The notes below the pieces were generated by a model. That model saw nothing but the letters and a program-made list of their open reading frames with translations, ran no database searches and was not told the origin of the DNA. The translations under genes were made by a program, and so were the position numbers. This document shows, one piece after another, positions 1 to 6,700 of a stretch of DNA of 9,126 bases; position 1 is the first letter of the stretch; each line of letters opens with the position of its first letter. Source of the stretch: Halovenus sp. (GTDB taxonomy: Archaea; Halobacteriota; Halobacteria; Halobacteriales; Haloarculaceae); contig JAQCNR010000209.1 of assembly GCA_028274925.1 (NCBI GenBank), positions 1-9,126 on the forward strand, read 5' to 3'.

Positions 1-522
1 GCGCTGCACGTCTCCGTGTTCGAGGTGCCACTGGGGCCGCCCAGCCTGCCGGGCCAGCGTCTGGAGTCGCTGCTGTCGGCGGCGGTACAGTCCCGCGGCG
101 GGACAATCGAGGATAGCGTCGTGTCAGATGTCGAGGCGGATGACGGCCGGATAACCAGCGTGACCGCCGACGGCCAGCAGTACGACGCCAATAGGTACGT
201 GCTCGCAACCGGCGGCGTCGAGGCTGGCGGCATTGTCAAAGATAGCGCCGGAGTTGGCGAACCAGTGTTTGGCTGTCCAGCCTCGCTGCCGGGCGACCGA
301 CTGGTCGGCCGGGAGTTCCTCGACGACCACCCGGCGGTGCGTGCTGGTGTCGAAGTCGACGACCGACGGCGACCGCTGGATAGCGGGTCAGCGGTGGCCG
401 AGAACCTCTACGGTGCGGGACGGGTTTTGGCCAGCCCGAACGTCGTCGCCGAGGGGTCGGTCGGTGGATTCGCGCTGGTCACCGGCTACGCAGCCGGACA
501 GCGGGCACTCGAACAGTCCTGA
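1..522 (+). CDS. glpB: Anaerobic glycerol-3-phosphate dehydrogenase subunit B (GlpB), 3' part
   Basis: The reading frame is open from base 1, so the gene starts before the window and only about the last 173 residues are visible. GlpB is the flavoprotein partner of GlpA in the membrane-associated GlpABC dehydrogenase, which oxidises glycerol 3-phosphate to dihydroxyacetone phosphate and passes electrons to the quinone pool. The visible part follows E. coli GlpB, as recalled from memory, closely along its length: VFEVPLGPPSLPGQRL near the left edge, a nucleotide-binding type YVLATGG, then GGIVKDSAGVGEPVFG, and a C-terminal block with ENLYGAGRVLASPNVVAEGSVGG as separate parts of one FAD-domain ending. 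The GTG at 16 is an internal valine codon and not the start. The next gene, 47 bases on, belongs to another pathway; no glpC follows, although glpC often comes after glpB. Identification is firm; the missing N-terminus cannot be judged. Confidence 0.9.
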   Translation, partial: ALHVSVFEVPLGPPSLPGQRLESLLSAAVQSRGGTIEDSVVSDVEADDGRITSVTADGQQYDANRYVLATGGVEAGGIVKDSAGVGEPVFGCPASLPGDRLVGREFLDDHPAVRAGVEVDDRRRPLDSGSAVAENLYGAGRVLASPNVVAEGSVGGFALVTGYAAGQRALEQS

Positions 523-569
523 CCGGAGCGACCGAAACAGTGAAACAGAAACCGCGGGAATAGTTTGGT

Positions 570-989
570 ATGGGAATTGACCAGGAACAGCGCCAGATCC
601 GGTGTCTTGTTGCCAAGGTCGGGTTGGATGGGCACGACCGTGGCGCACACGTCATTTCACGGGCGTTTCGGGACGCTGGATTCGAGGTCATCTACTCGGG
701 ACTTCATCGCGCACCAGAAGAGATCGTCCAAGCGACAGTTCAGGAGGACGTCGACGTCCTCGGTATCTCGATTCTCTCGGGGGCTCACGACACGCTCGTC
801 CCGGAGATTATCGATGGACTCGAAGAGTACGGTGCCTTCGAGGACACACTCATCCTCGTGGGGGGAATCATTCCGGACGACGACAAGACAGAACTGCTCG
901 AACTGGGCGTGTCGCGTGTGTTCGGCCCCGGCGCGTCGATGGACGAAATGATCGAGTACGTTCGTGAGAACACGTCTGAGCGCGAGTAG
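570..989 (+). CDS. mcmA2: Methylmalonyl-CoA mutase, cobalamin-binding small subunit
   Basis: This 139-residue protein is a stand-alone B12-binding domain. In archaea, methylmalonyl-CoA mutase is commonly split into a large TIM-barrel subunit, which binds the substrate, and a small subunit like this one, which holds adenosylcobalamin. Together they interconvert methylmalonyl-CoA and succinyl-CoA. The diagnostic DxHxxG motif is present as DGHDRG at residues 20-25, with His22 as the expected lower ligand to cobalt. Further B12-fold segments are GISILSGAH, LVGGIIPDDD and RVFGPGA. Length fits the family (about 130-145). The ATG at 570 places the first beta strand about ten residues in, as is usual. 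meaB begins five bases after the stop, so the two are almost certainly co-transcribed. The large subunit must be encoded elsewhere. A single-gene alternative, such as a glutamate mutase S subunit, is less likely because of the sequence style and the meaB neighbour. Confidence 0.92.
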   Translation: MGIDQEQRQIRCLVAKVGLDGHDRGAHVISRAFRDAGFEVIYSGLHRAPEEIVQATVQEDVDVLGISILSGAHDTLVPEIIDGLEEYGAFEDTLILVGGIIPDDDKTELLELGVSRVFGPGASMDEMIEYVRENTSERE

Positions 990-994
990 CCGCA

Positions 995-2026
995 ATGAGT
1001 GAGTTGATACAAGAGCTGCTGGACGGCCAGCACCGCGCACTGGCCCGCGTCATCACGAAAATCGAGAACAGACAACCGGGCTACCGAGAGCTTGTCAAAC
1101 AGCTTCACGAACACACCGGCAACGCCGACGTCATCGGTATCACCGGCTCGCCGGGGTCGGGCAAGTCGACGCTGGTCGACAAACTCGCTGCCACCTACCG
1201 CGACCAGGGACTGACCGTTGGCGTCATCGCCATCGACCCCTCCTCGCCGTTTACCGGCGGCGCAGTGCTGGGCGACCGCATCCGGATGGCCTCGAACATC
1301 GGCGATATGGACGTGTTCTTCCGGTCGATGTCCGCCCGCGGGACGCTCGGTGGCCTCTCGACAGCAACGACTGACGCGGTCAAAGCGCTGGACGCCTTCG
1401 GGAAAGACAAAATCATCATCGAGACAGTCGGCGCTGGCCAGAACGAGATCGATATCGTCAAAACTGCCGAGACGGTGCTGGTCCTCGTTCCGCCGGGCAG
1501 CGGCGACGACGTCCAGATGCTCAAGGCCGGCATCCTCGAAATCGGAGATATCTTCGTCGTCAACAAGGCCGACCTGGACGGCTCAGACCGGACGGTGCAG
1601 GAACTCCGAGAGATGCTCGACTACCGCGACGGGCGGGTTCCCGGAACTGTCGGTCATCACGGCGCGACAGAGATGGATGTTTCTGTCGACGGCAATAGCG
1701 ACAGTGGTGGCTGGGAGCCACAGATTGTCGAGACTGTTGCCGAACGCGGCGAGGGTGTCGACGAATTGCTGGCGACGCTGGCAGAGCACCGCCAGTATCT
1801 CGACGACTCCGGCGAACACGAGATTCAGCAGCGCCAGCGCTACGCCGAGGAGATTCGGACGCTCATCCGGGAGGACGTGAACGAACTCTTGACCGAGGAA
1901 CTGGAAGCACAGGGCGGCCTCGATGCGTTCGTCACGCAGGTTATCGACCGCGAGACGGACCCCTACAGCGTGTCGGACCGTGTCGTCGAGCCGCTGGCGG
2001 AGTGTATGGACCAACTCAAAGACTGA
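995..2026 (+). CDS. meaB: Methylmalonyl-CoA mutase-associated GTPase MeaB
   Basis: This is a 343-residue G3E-family P-loop GTPase. MeaB proteins bind methylmalonyl-CoA mutase, gate cofactor loading and protect or rescue the enzyme from inactivation of its cobalamin; older annotations call the family ArgK or LAO/AO transport kinase. Visible motifs are Walker A GSPGSGKS at residues 51-58, the family block DPSSPFTGGAVLGDRIRM at 81-98, ETVGAGQNEIDI at about 143-154 in the switch region, and the guanine-specificity motif NKAD at 190-193. The C-terminal helical dimerisation region is present. An acidic, glycine-rich stretch around residues 217-240 looks like a lineage-specific loop. Length is close to bacterial MeaB (about 330). 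The start at 995 lies five bases after the mcmA2 stop without a clear Shine-Dalgarno sequence, consistent with translation in an operon. It converges with the broken kinase gene, with 30 bases between them. Confidence 0.93.
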   Translation: MSELIQELLDGQHRALARVITKIENRQPGYRELVKQLHEHTGNADVIGITGSPGSGKSTLVDKLAATYRDQGLTVGVIAIDPSSPFTGGAVLGDRIRMASNIGDMDVFFRSMSARGTLGGLSTATTDAVKALDAFGKDKIIIETVGAGQNEIDIVKTAETVLVLVPPGSGDDVQMLKAGILEIGDIFVVNKADLDGSDRTVQELREMLDYRDGRVPGTVGHHGATEMDVSVDGNSDSGGWEPQIVETVAERGEGVDELLATLAEHRQYLDDSGEHEIQQRQRYAEEIRTLIREDVNELLTEELEAQGGLDAFVTQVIDRETDPYSVSDRVVEPLAECMDQLKD

Positions 2027-2063
2027 ACGACACCTCGTTCACTGGAGGCGTTCTGGTTACGCC
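2024..2063. terminator. Possible bidirectional terminator hairpins between convergent genes
   Basis: Two short inverted repeats lie back to back where meaB and the minus-strand kinase gene meet. The first is TGAACGA at 2024-2030 pairing with TCGTTCA at 2035-2041 around a four-base loop. The second is GGCGT at 2047-2051 pairing with ACGCC at 2059-2063. They could help end transcription from both sides, but archaeal termination usually relies on T-rich stretches and none is prominent here, so this is tentative. Confidence 0.25.
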
Positions 2064-3418
2064 GCACCGACGAACTCGAAGCGTGCGCCGCCCTCGGACC
2101 CCGCTGTCACGCGAACGGTCCAGCCGTGGGCCGCGGCGATATCAGACACGATCGAGAGTCCGAACCCGGTTCCGCCCTCGTTCGACGTGACGCCGTGTTC
2201 GATTGCGTTTCTGAACAGGTTCTCGAAGAACTGTGTCAGTCGGTCCCCGTCGCCGGCCACCGTCGAACCGTCCTCGGCAACGGTCAGCGTCGCGCCAGCA
2301 GTATCGACGAAGCCCCACGCTTTCGTCGTAACTAGCTCGAGGTCGACTTGCTCCGTCTCGCCGCGCGCCAGCGTGAGAAGGTCGTCGATGAGGCGCTCCA
2401 TGCGGTCGTGTGCCGAGGAAACACGGTCGACGTGTTCGAGACTTCCAGTCTGTTCGATGACGTCCAGGAAACCAATCGCGACAGAGAGTGGATTTCGGAG
2501 GTCGTGTGCGACGACGCTGGCAAACTCGTCAAGGCGGTCGTTCTGTCGCTGTAGTTCCGCTTCGCGGCGCGCACGGGTGAGTGCCCCCTCGACGGTCGCA
2601 CCCAGGATCTGACACAGGTCGACGTCTGTCTCCGAGAAGCTCTGGACCGAGAGCGAGCCGACCCCGAGGACGCCGCACTCTCCGAGCGGGACGAACAGAC
2701 AGCTCCGAATCTCTGTCTCGGGCTCGAAGTCCTCGATAGTCTGAACATCGTCGTATACACGCAGCTCCGACGCCTCGAACGCTTGCCGTGCGGGGCTCTC
2801 CTCGGATTCTAAGTGCGGTAACTCGCCGAACCGGTCTTCCGTAGCCTGACTCGCGCTCGTCGGGACGAGTGTGTCGGACTGGGTGGAGTATTCCCAGAGT
2901 CCGGTAACGTCGAAGCCGAGCGTCTCAACGACTGCCTCGATGGCAATATCGCTGATATCCGCGCTCGACTGTGCGGCGCTGAGTCGCTGTGCGGTCTCCT
3001 GTAACGAGCGGAGTTTCGACTCGAGTCGTTTCTGTTCGGTAATGTCCTCGAGCACCGCGAGGATACTGGTAATCTCGCCGTCAGAGTCGGTAATCAGCGC
3101 GACCGAGAGGAGCAAGTCCAGCACGCGACCGTCTTTCCGTTCGCGCTGGACCTCTTTTCCCCGAAGCTGTTTCCCATTCAGGGCGCGCTCGCGGTGCGTG
3201 TCGAACTCGGCCGACTGCTCGTCGGGAATCATCGGATTGAACTCCCCGAACACCTCCTCACGCGACCAGCCAAACATATTTTCGGCCCCGTCGTTCCAGC
3301 GGATGACGTTGCCGTCGGGGTCGAGCTCCATGACCGTGAGTGGAGTGGCTTCGATGAGTGATTCCAGTCGCTGGTTAGTCGTCTGCAGGTCACGCTCGCG
3401 GTTGACCTGTCTGGTCAC
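2057..3418 (-). pseudogene. Fragment 3: PAS-GAF-HisKA with crippled HATPase domain
   Basis: The true frame begins right after the frameshift at 3613, in the middle of a PAS domain; the GTG at 3418 is only the first start-like codon and encodes the Val of a linker RNVTRQVNRE. In the 453-residue numbering from 3418: PAS 18-135 (LIEATPLTVMELDPDG to AVLEDITEQK), GAF 140-290, HisKA with H-box VVAHDLRNPL and phospho-His305, N-box FFENLFRNAIEHG at 398-409, then directly TSNEGGTGFGLSIV (G2 lid) at 411-424 and the usual ending GGARFEFVG. The G1 box (DxGxG) and F-box, normally several tens of residues between EHG and the G2 lid, are absent. Without the G1 aspartate, which contacts adenine, ATP binding and autophosphorylation should fail. 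An automated annotation might call this an intact kinase because H, N and G2 motifs remain. Confidence 0.82.
2192..2202 (-). other. Junction of in-frame deletion removing the kinase G1/F boxes
   Basis: The N-box ends AIEHG (GAA CAC GGC at 2192-2200) and the next residues, VTSNEGGTGFG, belong to the G2 lid. In related kinases a second EHG-like sequence commonly precedes this lid (VFEHGYTT or VFEHGVTS). A recombination between two GAACACGG copies would delete everything between them and leave one copy, which is what is seen. Confidence 0.65.
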
Positions 3419-3510
3419 GTTCCGGGCGATGCCGACGATTCTGACGATGTCCCCGTCGACGATGACGGGCGCGAGACTCGTCTCCCAGAACTGGGCGTCT
3501 TCACTGATAT

Positions 3511-5514
3511 CTAGCTCCTCACGATACGAGATTGGCTCACGTCGTTCGACACAGCGAGTGTAATTCGCGACGAGTCCGGCGCCCTGTTCGTCACCGAAGA
3601 CCGCCTGTGGCGTTTGGCCCGGACGTCGTCAGTCGAGAGTCCGGTCTGGGCCTCGTATTCCGGGCTGAGCCGGGCGAACTCGAAGTCGGGGGCCGCGCCG
3701 CCCGTGTCGACATCCAACATGAAAATTGCGTCTCCGGAGGTGTCGAGCAACGCCTCGTACTCTTCTGCGAGTTCCTGATACTCGCGCCGCTGAGATTTCC
3801 GGTCGGTGATATCCTGGAAGACGCCGCGGATGACCGGGTCCTCCTGTGTCGAGCTGTCGACACGCTCGCCCCACGCTCGAACGTCCCGGACGACGCCGTC
3901 CCTCCGAACAATTCGTAGATCCAGATCGTACGGCTCGCCGTCCTCGATGGCCCGCTCGAATGCCGTGGTAATTGTCTCCCTGTCGGCAGGATGGTAGAAT
4001 TCGAGGGCCTCGTCCACCGATGGCACGTATTCGTCCTCGACATCGTGAATCCGCCGTACGCCGTCGGACCAGTCGAGCTCACCTGTCGACGGGTCGTACT
4101 CCCAGACACCGATTTCTGCCACCTCTTGAATCCGCTCGAACAGAAACTCCTGTCGTTTGAGTTCGGCCCGGTCTCGGCGCCGGGAGAGTTCGGCACTCAC
4201 GAGTTCAGCGAACAACTCGGCGAACGTTCGTTCGAGCGACCCAAACGAGGACTCGGCTGGTTCCGTACTCGAGAAGTTCAGGGTCCCGTAGCGCTCGTTG
4301 TCGACGACCAGTGGCACCCCGAGGTACGACTCCAGTCCGAGTTTGCGGTACGCAGGATGTGTCGCCTTCCCGTCAGCGGCGGCATCCTCGAACGAACAGA
4401 CGCTATCTTCCCGCACGACTTGCTCGCAGTACGTCGACTGGAGGTCGTACTGCTCACCGGCCACGATGTCGGCGTTCGGTCCGTGTACTGCCTCGACCGT
4501 GTACGTACTGTCCTCGATGTGTGAGACGATGCCAATGTCCAGACCCAGCGTCTGGCAGCCAACCTCGAGGATTTCCTGCAGTCGCGTCTCGGTCGAGAGG
4601 TCGGGCTTTGCCATGACAGTCTGGAGCTGCCTGAGGGCGTCCCGTTCTCTCTGCAACTGCCGGCTCGTCTCGGTTCGCTCCGTCACGTCCCGAGCGACAA
4701 CGAGCACCTGCTGGCCGGGCCCGCTCTCGAACGGTGTGATTCGAACGTCGTAGGTCTGTTCGGCGTCGTCGGTCGTGACGTCGAGCTGGAGGTCGGCATC
4801 GTACAGCACCCTGGGTCCGCCGTCGCCCTGTATCCCGTCCAGTGTCGTCTCGACTGCCCGGACAAACCGCTCTCTGTCGGCCGTCCCGATGCGGTCGCCC
4901 ACCACGGCCTCGAGCTTGTGGCCAGTCGCCCGTTCGGAGCCGGGCTGGAAAAACACTCGCTCCGCAGCCGCATTGGCGAACTCGATAGTCCCCTCGTCGT
5001 CGAGAACGAACACGACGTCGTGGATGTTTTCGAGAATCGTCTCGCTCCGTTCGAGCTGTCGTTCGCGCTCGCGCTCGGCAGTAATCTCCTGTGAGAAGAC
5101 AGTCATCCCGTCGTCGTCCGGGAACACTCGTACTTCGACCCAGTAATCGAACGGCTCGCCGAGTCGCTGCTCGAAAGACGTCGGTTCACCGGTCTCCATC
5201 GCAGTTCGATACCGCTCCTCCAGTTCTGTGCCGACGATCGACGGGAACTCCTCCCAGATGGTCGTCCCGATGATGGCCGCCGGGTCACGGTCAACCCGCT
5301 CTGCCATCTGCTCGTTCATATACTCGACACGCCACTCGTCGTCGGCGGCGTAGATGGCGTCAGTCGTCCGTTCGAGTGTCCGGCGAAACCGGGTCGTCAT
5401 GCGTTCTGCAGTTTCGTTTTTGCGGGCCGCGTCCACGAGTGTCTGGATGCGGCGTGCGAGCAACTCGAAGTTGTTCTGGTCCGACTGGATCGGGATGTAG
5501 TCAGAGACGCCCAC
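3511..5514 (-). pseudogene. Fragment 2: receiver tail, PAS-PAS-GAF-PAS-PAS sensor region
   Basis: The open frame actually runs from 5535, just after the amber codon; the GTG at 5514 is an internal valine of the receiver motif GVSDYI, not an obvious start, and no ribosome-binding site precedes it. In the 667-residue numbering from that GTG: receiver tail 1-32, PAS 46-147 (ends FSQEITAERE), PAS 155-280 (ends VVARDVTER), GAF 305-445 (SYLGVPLVVDNERYGTLNF), PAS/PAC 458-573 (IGVWEYDPSTGELDWSDG to GVFQDITDRK), and the first half of a PAS from about 585. At Lys634 the frame slips and the last 33 residues are out-of-frame noise rich in Arg and Ser. The correct continuation, TPQAVFGDEQGAGLV, is in the next frame. 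If translated alone, it would be a sensor region without an output domain. Confidence 0.8.
3613..3615 (-). other. One-base deletion in an A run (frameshift)
   Basis: Minus-strand codons GCC AAA CGC shift the frame. With one extra A the sequence reads GCC AAA ACG CCA CAG, i.e. AKTPQAVFGDE, a standard PAS continuation (compare the common VRGKTP.EVFG pattern). The lost base therefore lies in the run of three A residues at 3613-3615 (T on the plus strand), typical of slippage or of a homopolymer sequencing error. Confidence 0.85.
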
Positions 5515-5535
5515 CCGAGTCGCGTCGCTCGCAAT

Positions 5536-5538
5536 CTA
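5536..5538 (-). other. In-frame amber codon interrupting the receiver domain
   Basis: The minus strand reads GGC AGT GAA TAG ATT GCG AGC GAC, giving GSE-stop-IASD. Receivers of this family usually have GSEE or GSEQ here, so a GAG-to-TAG (Glu) or CAG-to-TAG (Gln) single-base change explains it. The frame on both sides is identical and continues the receiver fold. Confidence 0.85.
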
Positions 5539-5829
5539 TTCACTGCCACGCCCCGTGAACAGGATTGTCGGTATCTCTGGGCGTGCAGACCGGAGCCGCG
5601 CCAAGAGGTCGAGCGCCGTCCCATCTGGGAGCGAGTAGGAGGTTACGACACAGTCGACTGGAGAGGTCTCGAGGTTGTCGAGTGCCTCGTCGGCGGTCCC
5701 GGCAGTCGTGAGCGCAAAGTCCGGGCCTGCAGCCAGCAGCTTCGTCCGTGCGAGGTCGGCAAAATCTGCGTCGTTGTTCACATAAAGAACAGAAATCGGA
5801 CCGGAGTACGCCTCGTCAGCATGACTCAT
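5536..5829 (-). pseudogene. Fragment 1: truncated receiver domain, ends at amber codon
   Basis: This 97-residue piece is the start of the broken kinase. It opens with a beta strand and acidic-pocket segment ISVLYVNNDADF and continues through VDCVVTSYSLPDGTALDLL to PTILFTGRGSE, where TAG stops it. Haloarchaeal receivers normally read on (GSEEVASDAI..GVSDYI), and the expected continuation, IASDATRVGVSDYI, follows the TAG directly in the same frame. The usual phospho-acceptor Asp of a VSDYxxP motif is Ser64 here (codon 5638-5640), and the first acidic pair is partly Asn. Phosphotransfer to this domain is therefore unlikely even in the intact gene. Alone it lacks the last helix and strand of the receiver fold. 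The ATG at 5829 is well placed relative to a TATA-like box. Confidence 0.8.
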
Positions 5830-5852
5830 TCAGCGCTCTAGGTAGGACGCAC

Positions 5853-5860
5853 TTATTAAT
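5853..5860 (-). promoter_or_regulatory. TATA-like box of the broken kinase gene
   Basis: The minus strand reads ATTAATAA here, the most AT-rich spot in a GC-rich divergent gap. Its centre is about 27 bases before the ATG at 5829, the spacing expected for a haloarchaeal TATA box driving a leaderless or near-leaderless mRNA. Confidence 0.5.
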
Positions 5861-5901
5861 CGCTGGTGGCAGTTGACAACCACGATAATCTGAGCTGTGC
5901 C

Positions 5902-5913
5902 GTCGACGTCGAC
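5902..5913. repeat. 12-base perfect palindrome in the kinase/trmY divergent gap
   Basis: GTCGACGTCGAC is its own reverse complement. It lies between the divergent kinase and trmY starts, about 54 bases before trmY, and is followed by a looser ACACA..TGTGT inverted pair at about 5918-5939. It could be a dimeric regulator site. GTCGAC is, however, a very common hexamer in haloarchaeal DNA, so chance is plausible. Confidence 0.25.
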
Positions 5914-5966
5914 ACCAACACACGAGCGACCGGTGTGTCTATGTGGTGTGGCTGCGAGAATCGCGT

Positions 5967-6542
5967 ATGCGCCAGTTTATTATTGTTGCTCGTGAGGGGC
6001 CAACGACGGAGGAGTTCTCGCTCGATGATCTCCCCGCGGCGGGCCGGGTTGACCTCCTTGCTCGCTGTGTCACGGCCTCGCTGCTGCTCTCACACGGCCT
6101 TCGCGAAGACGTGCGAACCCATCTCGTTCTTGGCGACGAGTTTACGATCCAGTTCGAGAGTGCCAACCTGCGAGGGTTGCACCCAGACGAGCGCTCGACA
6201 GCCGCGATGATCCGGACCGCACTCGCCGAGCGTGAGGAGGCCATCGGACAGATTCCCGTCGAGATTTCGTCGGGTGTCTCGCTGGTTCGGATGGACCTCG
6301 ACACGGTGCTTGCCGAGGTTGACGACCCAATCTATCGGCTCCATCCCGACGGCACGCCGAAAGCGGAGTTGTCGCCGCCTGCTGACGCGGCGTTCGTGCT
6401 GTCGAATCATCAGGAGTTTGACGAGGCTGATTCGGCGACGATTAGCAAGCACGCTGACGGAGAAATCTGTCTCGGACCGGAAGCGATTCACGCGGACCAC
6501 GCCATCGCCGTTGCCCATAATTGGCTGGATACGGCGGAGTAG
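5967..6542 (+). CDS. trmY: tRNA (pseudouridine(54)-N1)-methyltransferase TrmY
   Basis: This 191-residue protein is a SPOUT-class (trefoil-knot) methyltransferase. TrmY uses S-adenosylmethionine to methylate N1 of pseudouridine 54 in the T-loop of archaeal tRNAs, giving m1-psi in place of the bacterial ribothymidine. Visible family blocks are VLGDEFTIQFES followed by LRGLHPDERSTA (residues 68-79), FVLSNHQEF (143-151), the knot signature ICLGPEAIHADHAI (167-180) and HNWLD (184-188). The ATG at 5967 is chosen because MRQFIIVARE starts the first beta strand exactly as in the family; the frame is open back to a GTG at 5943, but the extra eight residues are not conserved-looking. No strong TATA box is seen at the expected distance. 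A tRNA-Pro gene with a U at position 54 lies 50 bases downstream, so enzyme and one likely substrate are neighbours. Highly confident. Confidence 0.93.
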   Translation: MRQFIIVAREGPTTEEFSLDDLPAAGRVDLLARCVTASLLLSHGLREDVRTHLVLGDEFTIQFESANLRGLHPDERSTAAMIRTALAEREEAIGQIPVEISSGVSLVRMDLDTVLAEVDDPIYRLHPDGTPKAELSPPADAAFVLSNHQEFDEADSATISKHADGEICLGPEAIHADHAIAVAHNWLDTAE

Positions 6543-6559
6543 GCTGGTCATTTCGCAAC

Positions 6560-6567
6560 GGTTAAAC
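6560..6567 (+). promoter_or_regulatory. TATA-like box for tRNA-Pro
   Basis: GGTTAAAC lies about 29 bases before the mature 5' end of the tRNA. The local AT content and the spacing fit an archaeal TATA element. If used, the tRNA has its own promoter and is not only read from trmY. Confidence 0.4.
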
Positions 6568-6592
6568 TGCCGGACCAACACATCTCAGACGC

Positions 6593-6665
6593 GGGCCGGT
6601 GGGGTAGCTTGGTATCCTTCGGCCTTCGGGTGGCCGTAACCACGATTCAAATTCGTGCCGGCCCA
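6593..6665 (+). tRNA. tRNA-Pro (anticodon CGG)
   Basis: A complete 73-base cloverleaf can be drawn. The acceptor stem GGGCCGG (6593-6599) pairs fully with CCGGCCC (6658-6664), and the discriminator is A6665. The D arm GGGGTAGCTTGGTATCCTT holds the invariant GG. The anticodon stem CGGCC (6620-6624) pairs with GGCCG (6632-6636) around the loop TTCGGGT, giving anticodon CGG at 6627-6629, which reads the proline codon CCG. The variable loop is TAAC. The T stem CACGA/TCGTG (6641-6645, 6653-6657) closes the loop TTCAAAT. There is no intron, and the 3' CCA is not encoded and must be added after transcription. The segment from the anticodon loop into the T stem is duplicated downstream (6701-6717). 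Confidence 0.95.
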
Positions 6666-6700
6666 CTTCTCCCGCATTTCTGCAATGCTAAGCTGTTGTG

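Larger units (their letters stand above)
2057..5829 (-). pseudogene. Receiver/PAS/GAF multi-sensor histidine kinase, disrupted by three lesions
   Basis: Three minus-strand pieces join into one protein. Reading the TAG at 5536-5538 as a sense codon and adding one base at the A run 3613-3615 gives an uninterrupted 1258-codon frame (1257 residues plus stop). Domain order in the restored protein, approximate residues: receiver 8-137, PAS 151-252, PAS 260-385, GAF 410-550, PAS 563-678, PAS 690-800, PAS 822-939, GAF 944-1090, HisKA with phospho-His 1109, and a shortened HATPase domain to the C-terminus. No membrane segments are seen, so it would be a cytoplasmic sensor. Such haloarchaeal kinases are thought to sense small ligands or redox state through PAS/GAF domains, but no specific signal can be named. 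Besides the stop and frameshift, the ATP-binding G1 region is missing and the receiver lacks its phospho-acceptor Asp. The reading frame is otherwise clean, so inactivation looks recent. A sequencing error could explain one point lesion, but hardly all the defects. Confidence 0.85.

Noticed and set aside
1218..1880. Long overlapping open frames inside meaB and other genes on both strands
   Set aside because: GC-rich haloarchaeal genes give long alternative frames rich in Arg, Ser and Pro; these show no recognisable domains and overlap firmly identified genes.
2871..3563. Plus-strand 230-residue frame opposite the kinase
   Set aside because: Ser/Arg-rich composition typical of an antisense frame; the minus strand there encodes clear PAS and GAF domains.
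5536..5538. Amber codon as a pyrrolysine site
   Set aside because: The flanking protein is a receiver domain and not a Pyl-type enzyme, haloarchaea generally lack Pyl systems, and the same gene carries other inactivating lesions.
5943..5966. GTG at 5943 as the start of trmY
   Set aside because: The eight extra residues precede the first conserved strand (MRQFIIVARE), where TrmY proteins normally begin.
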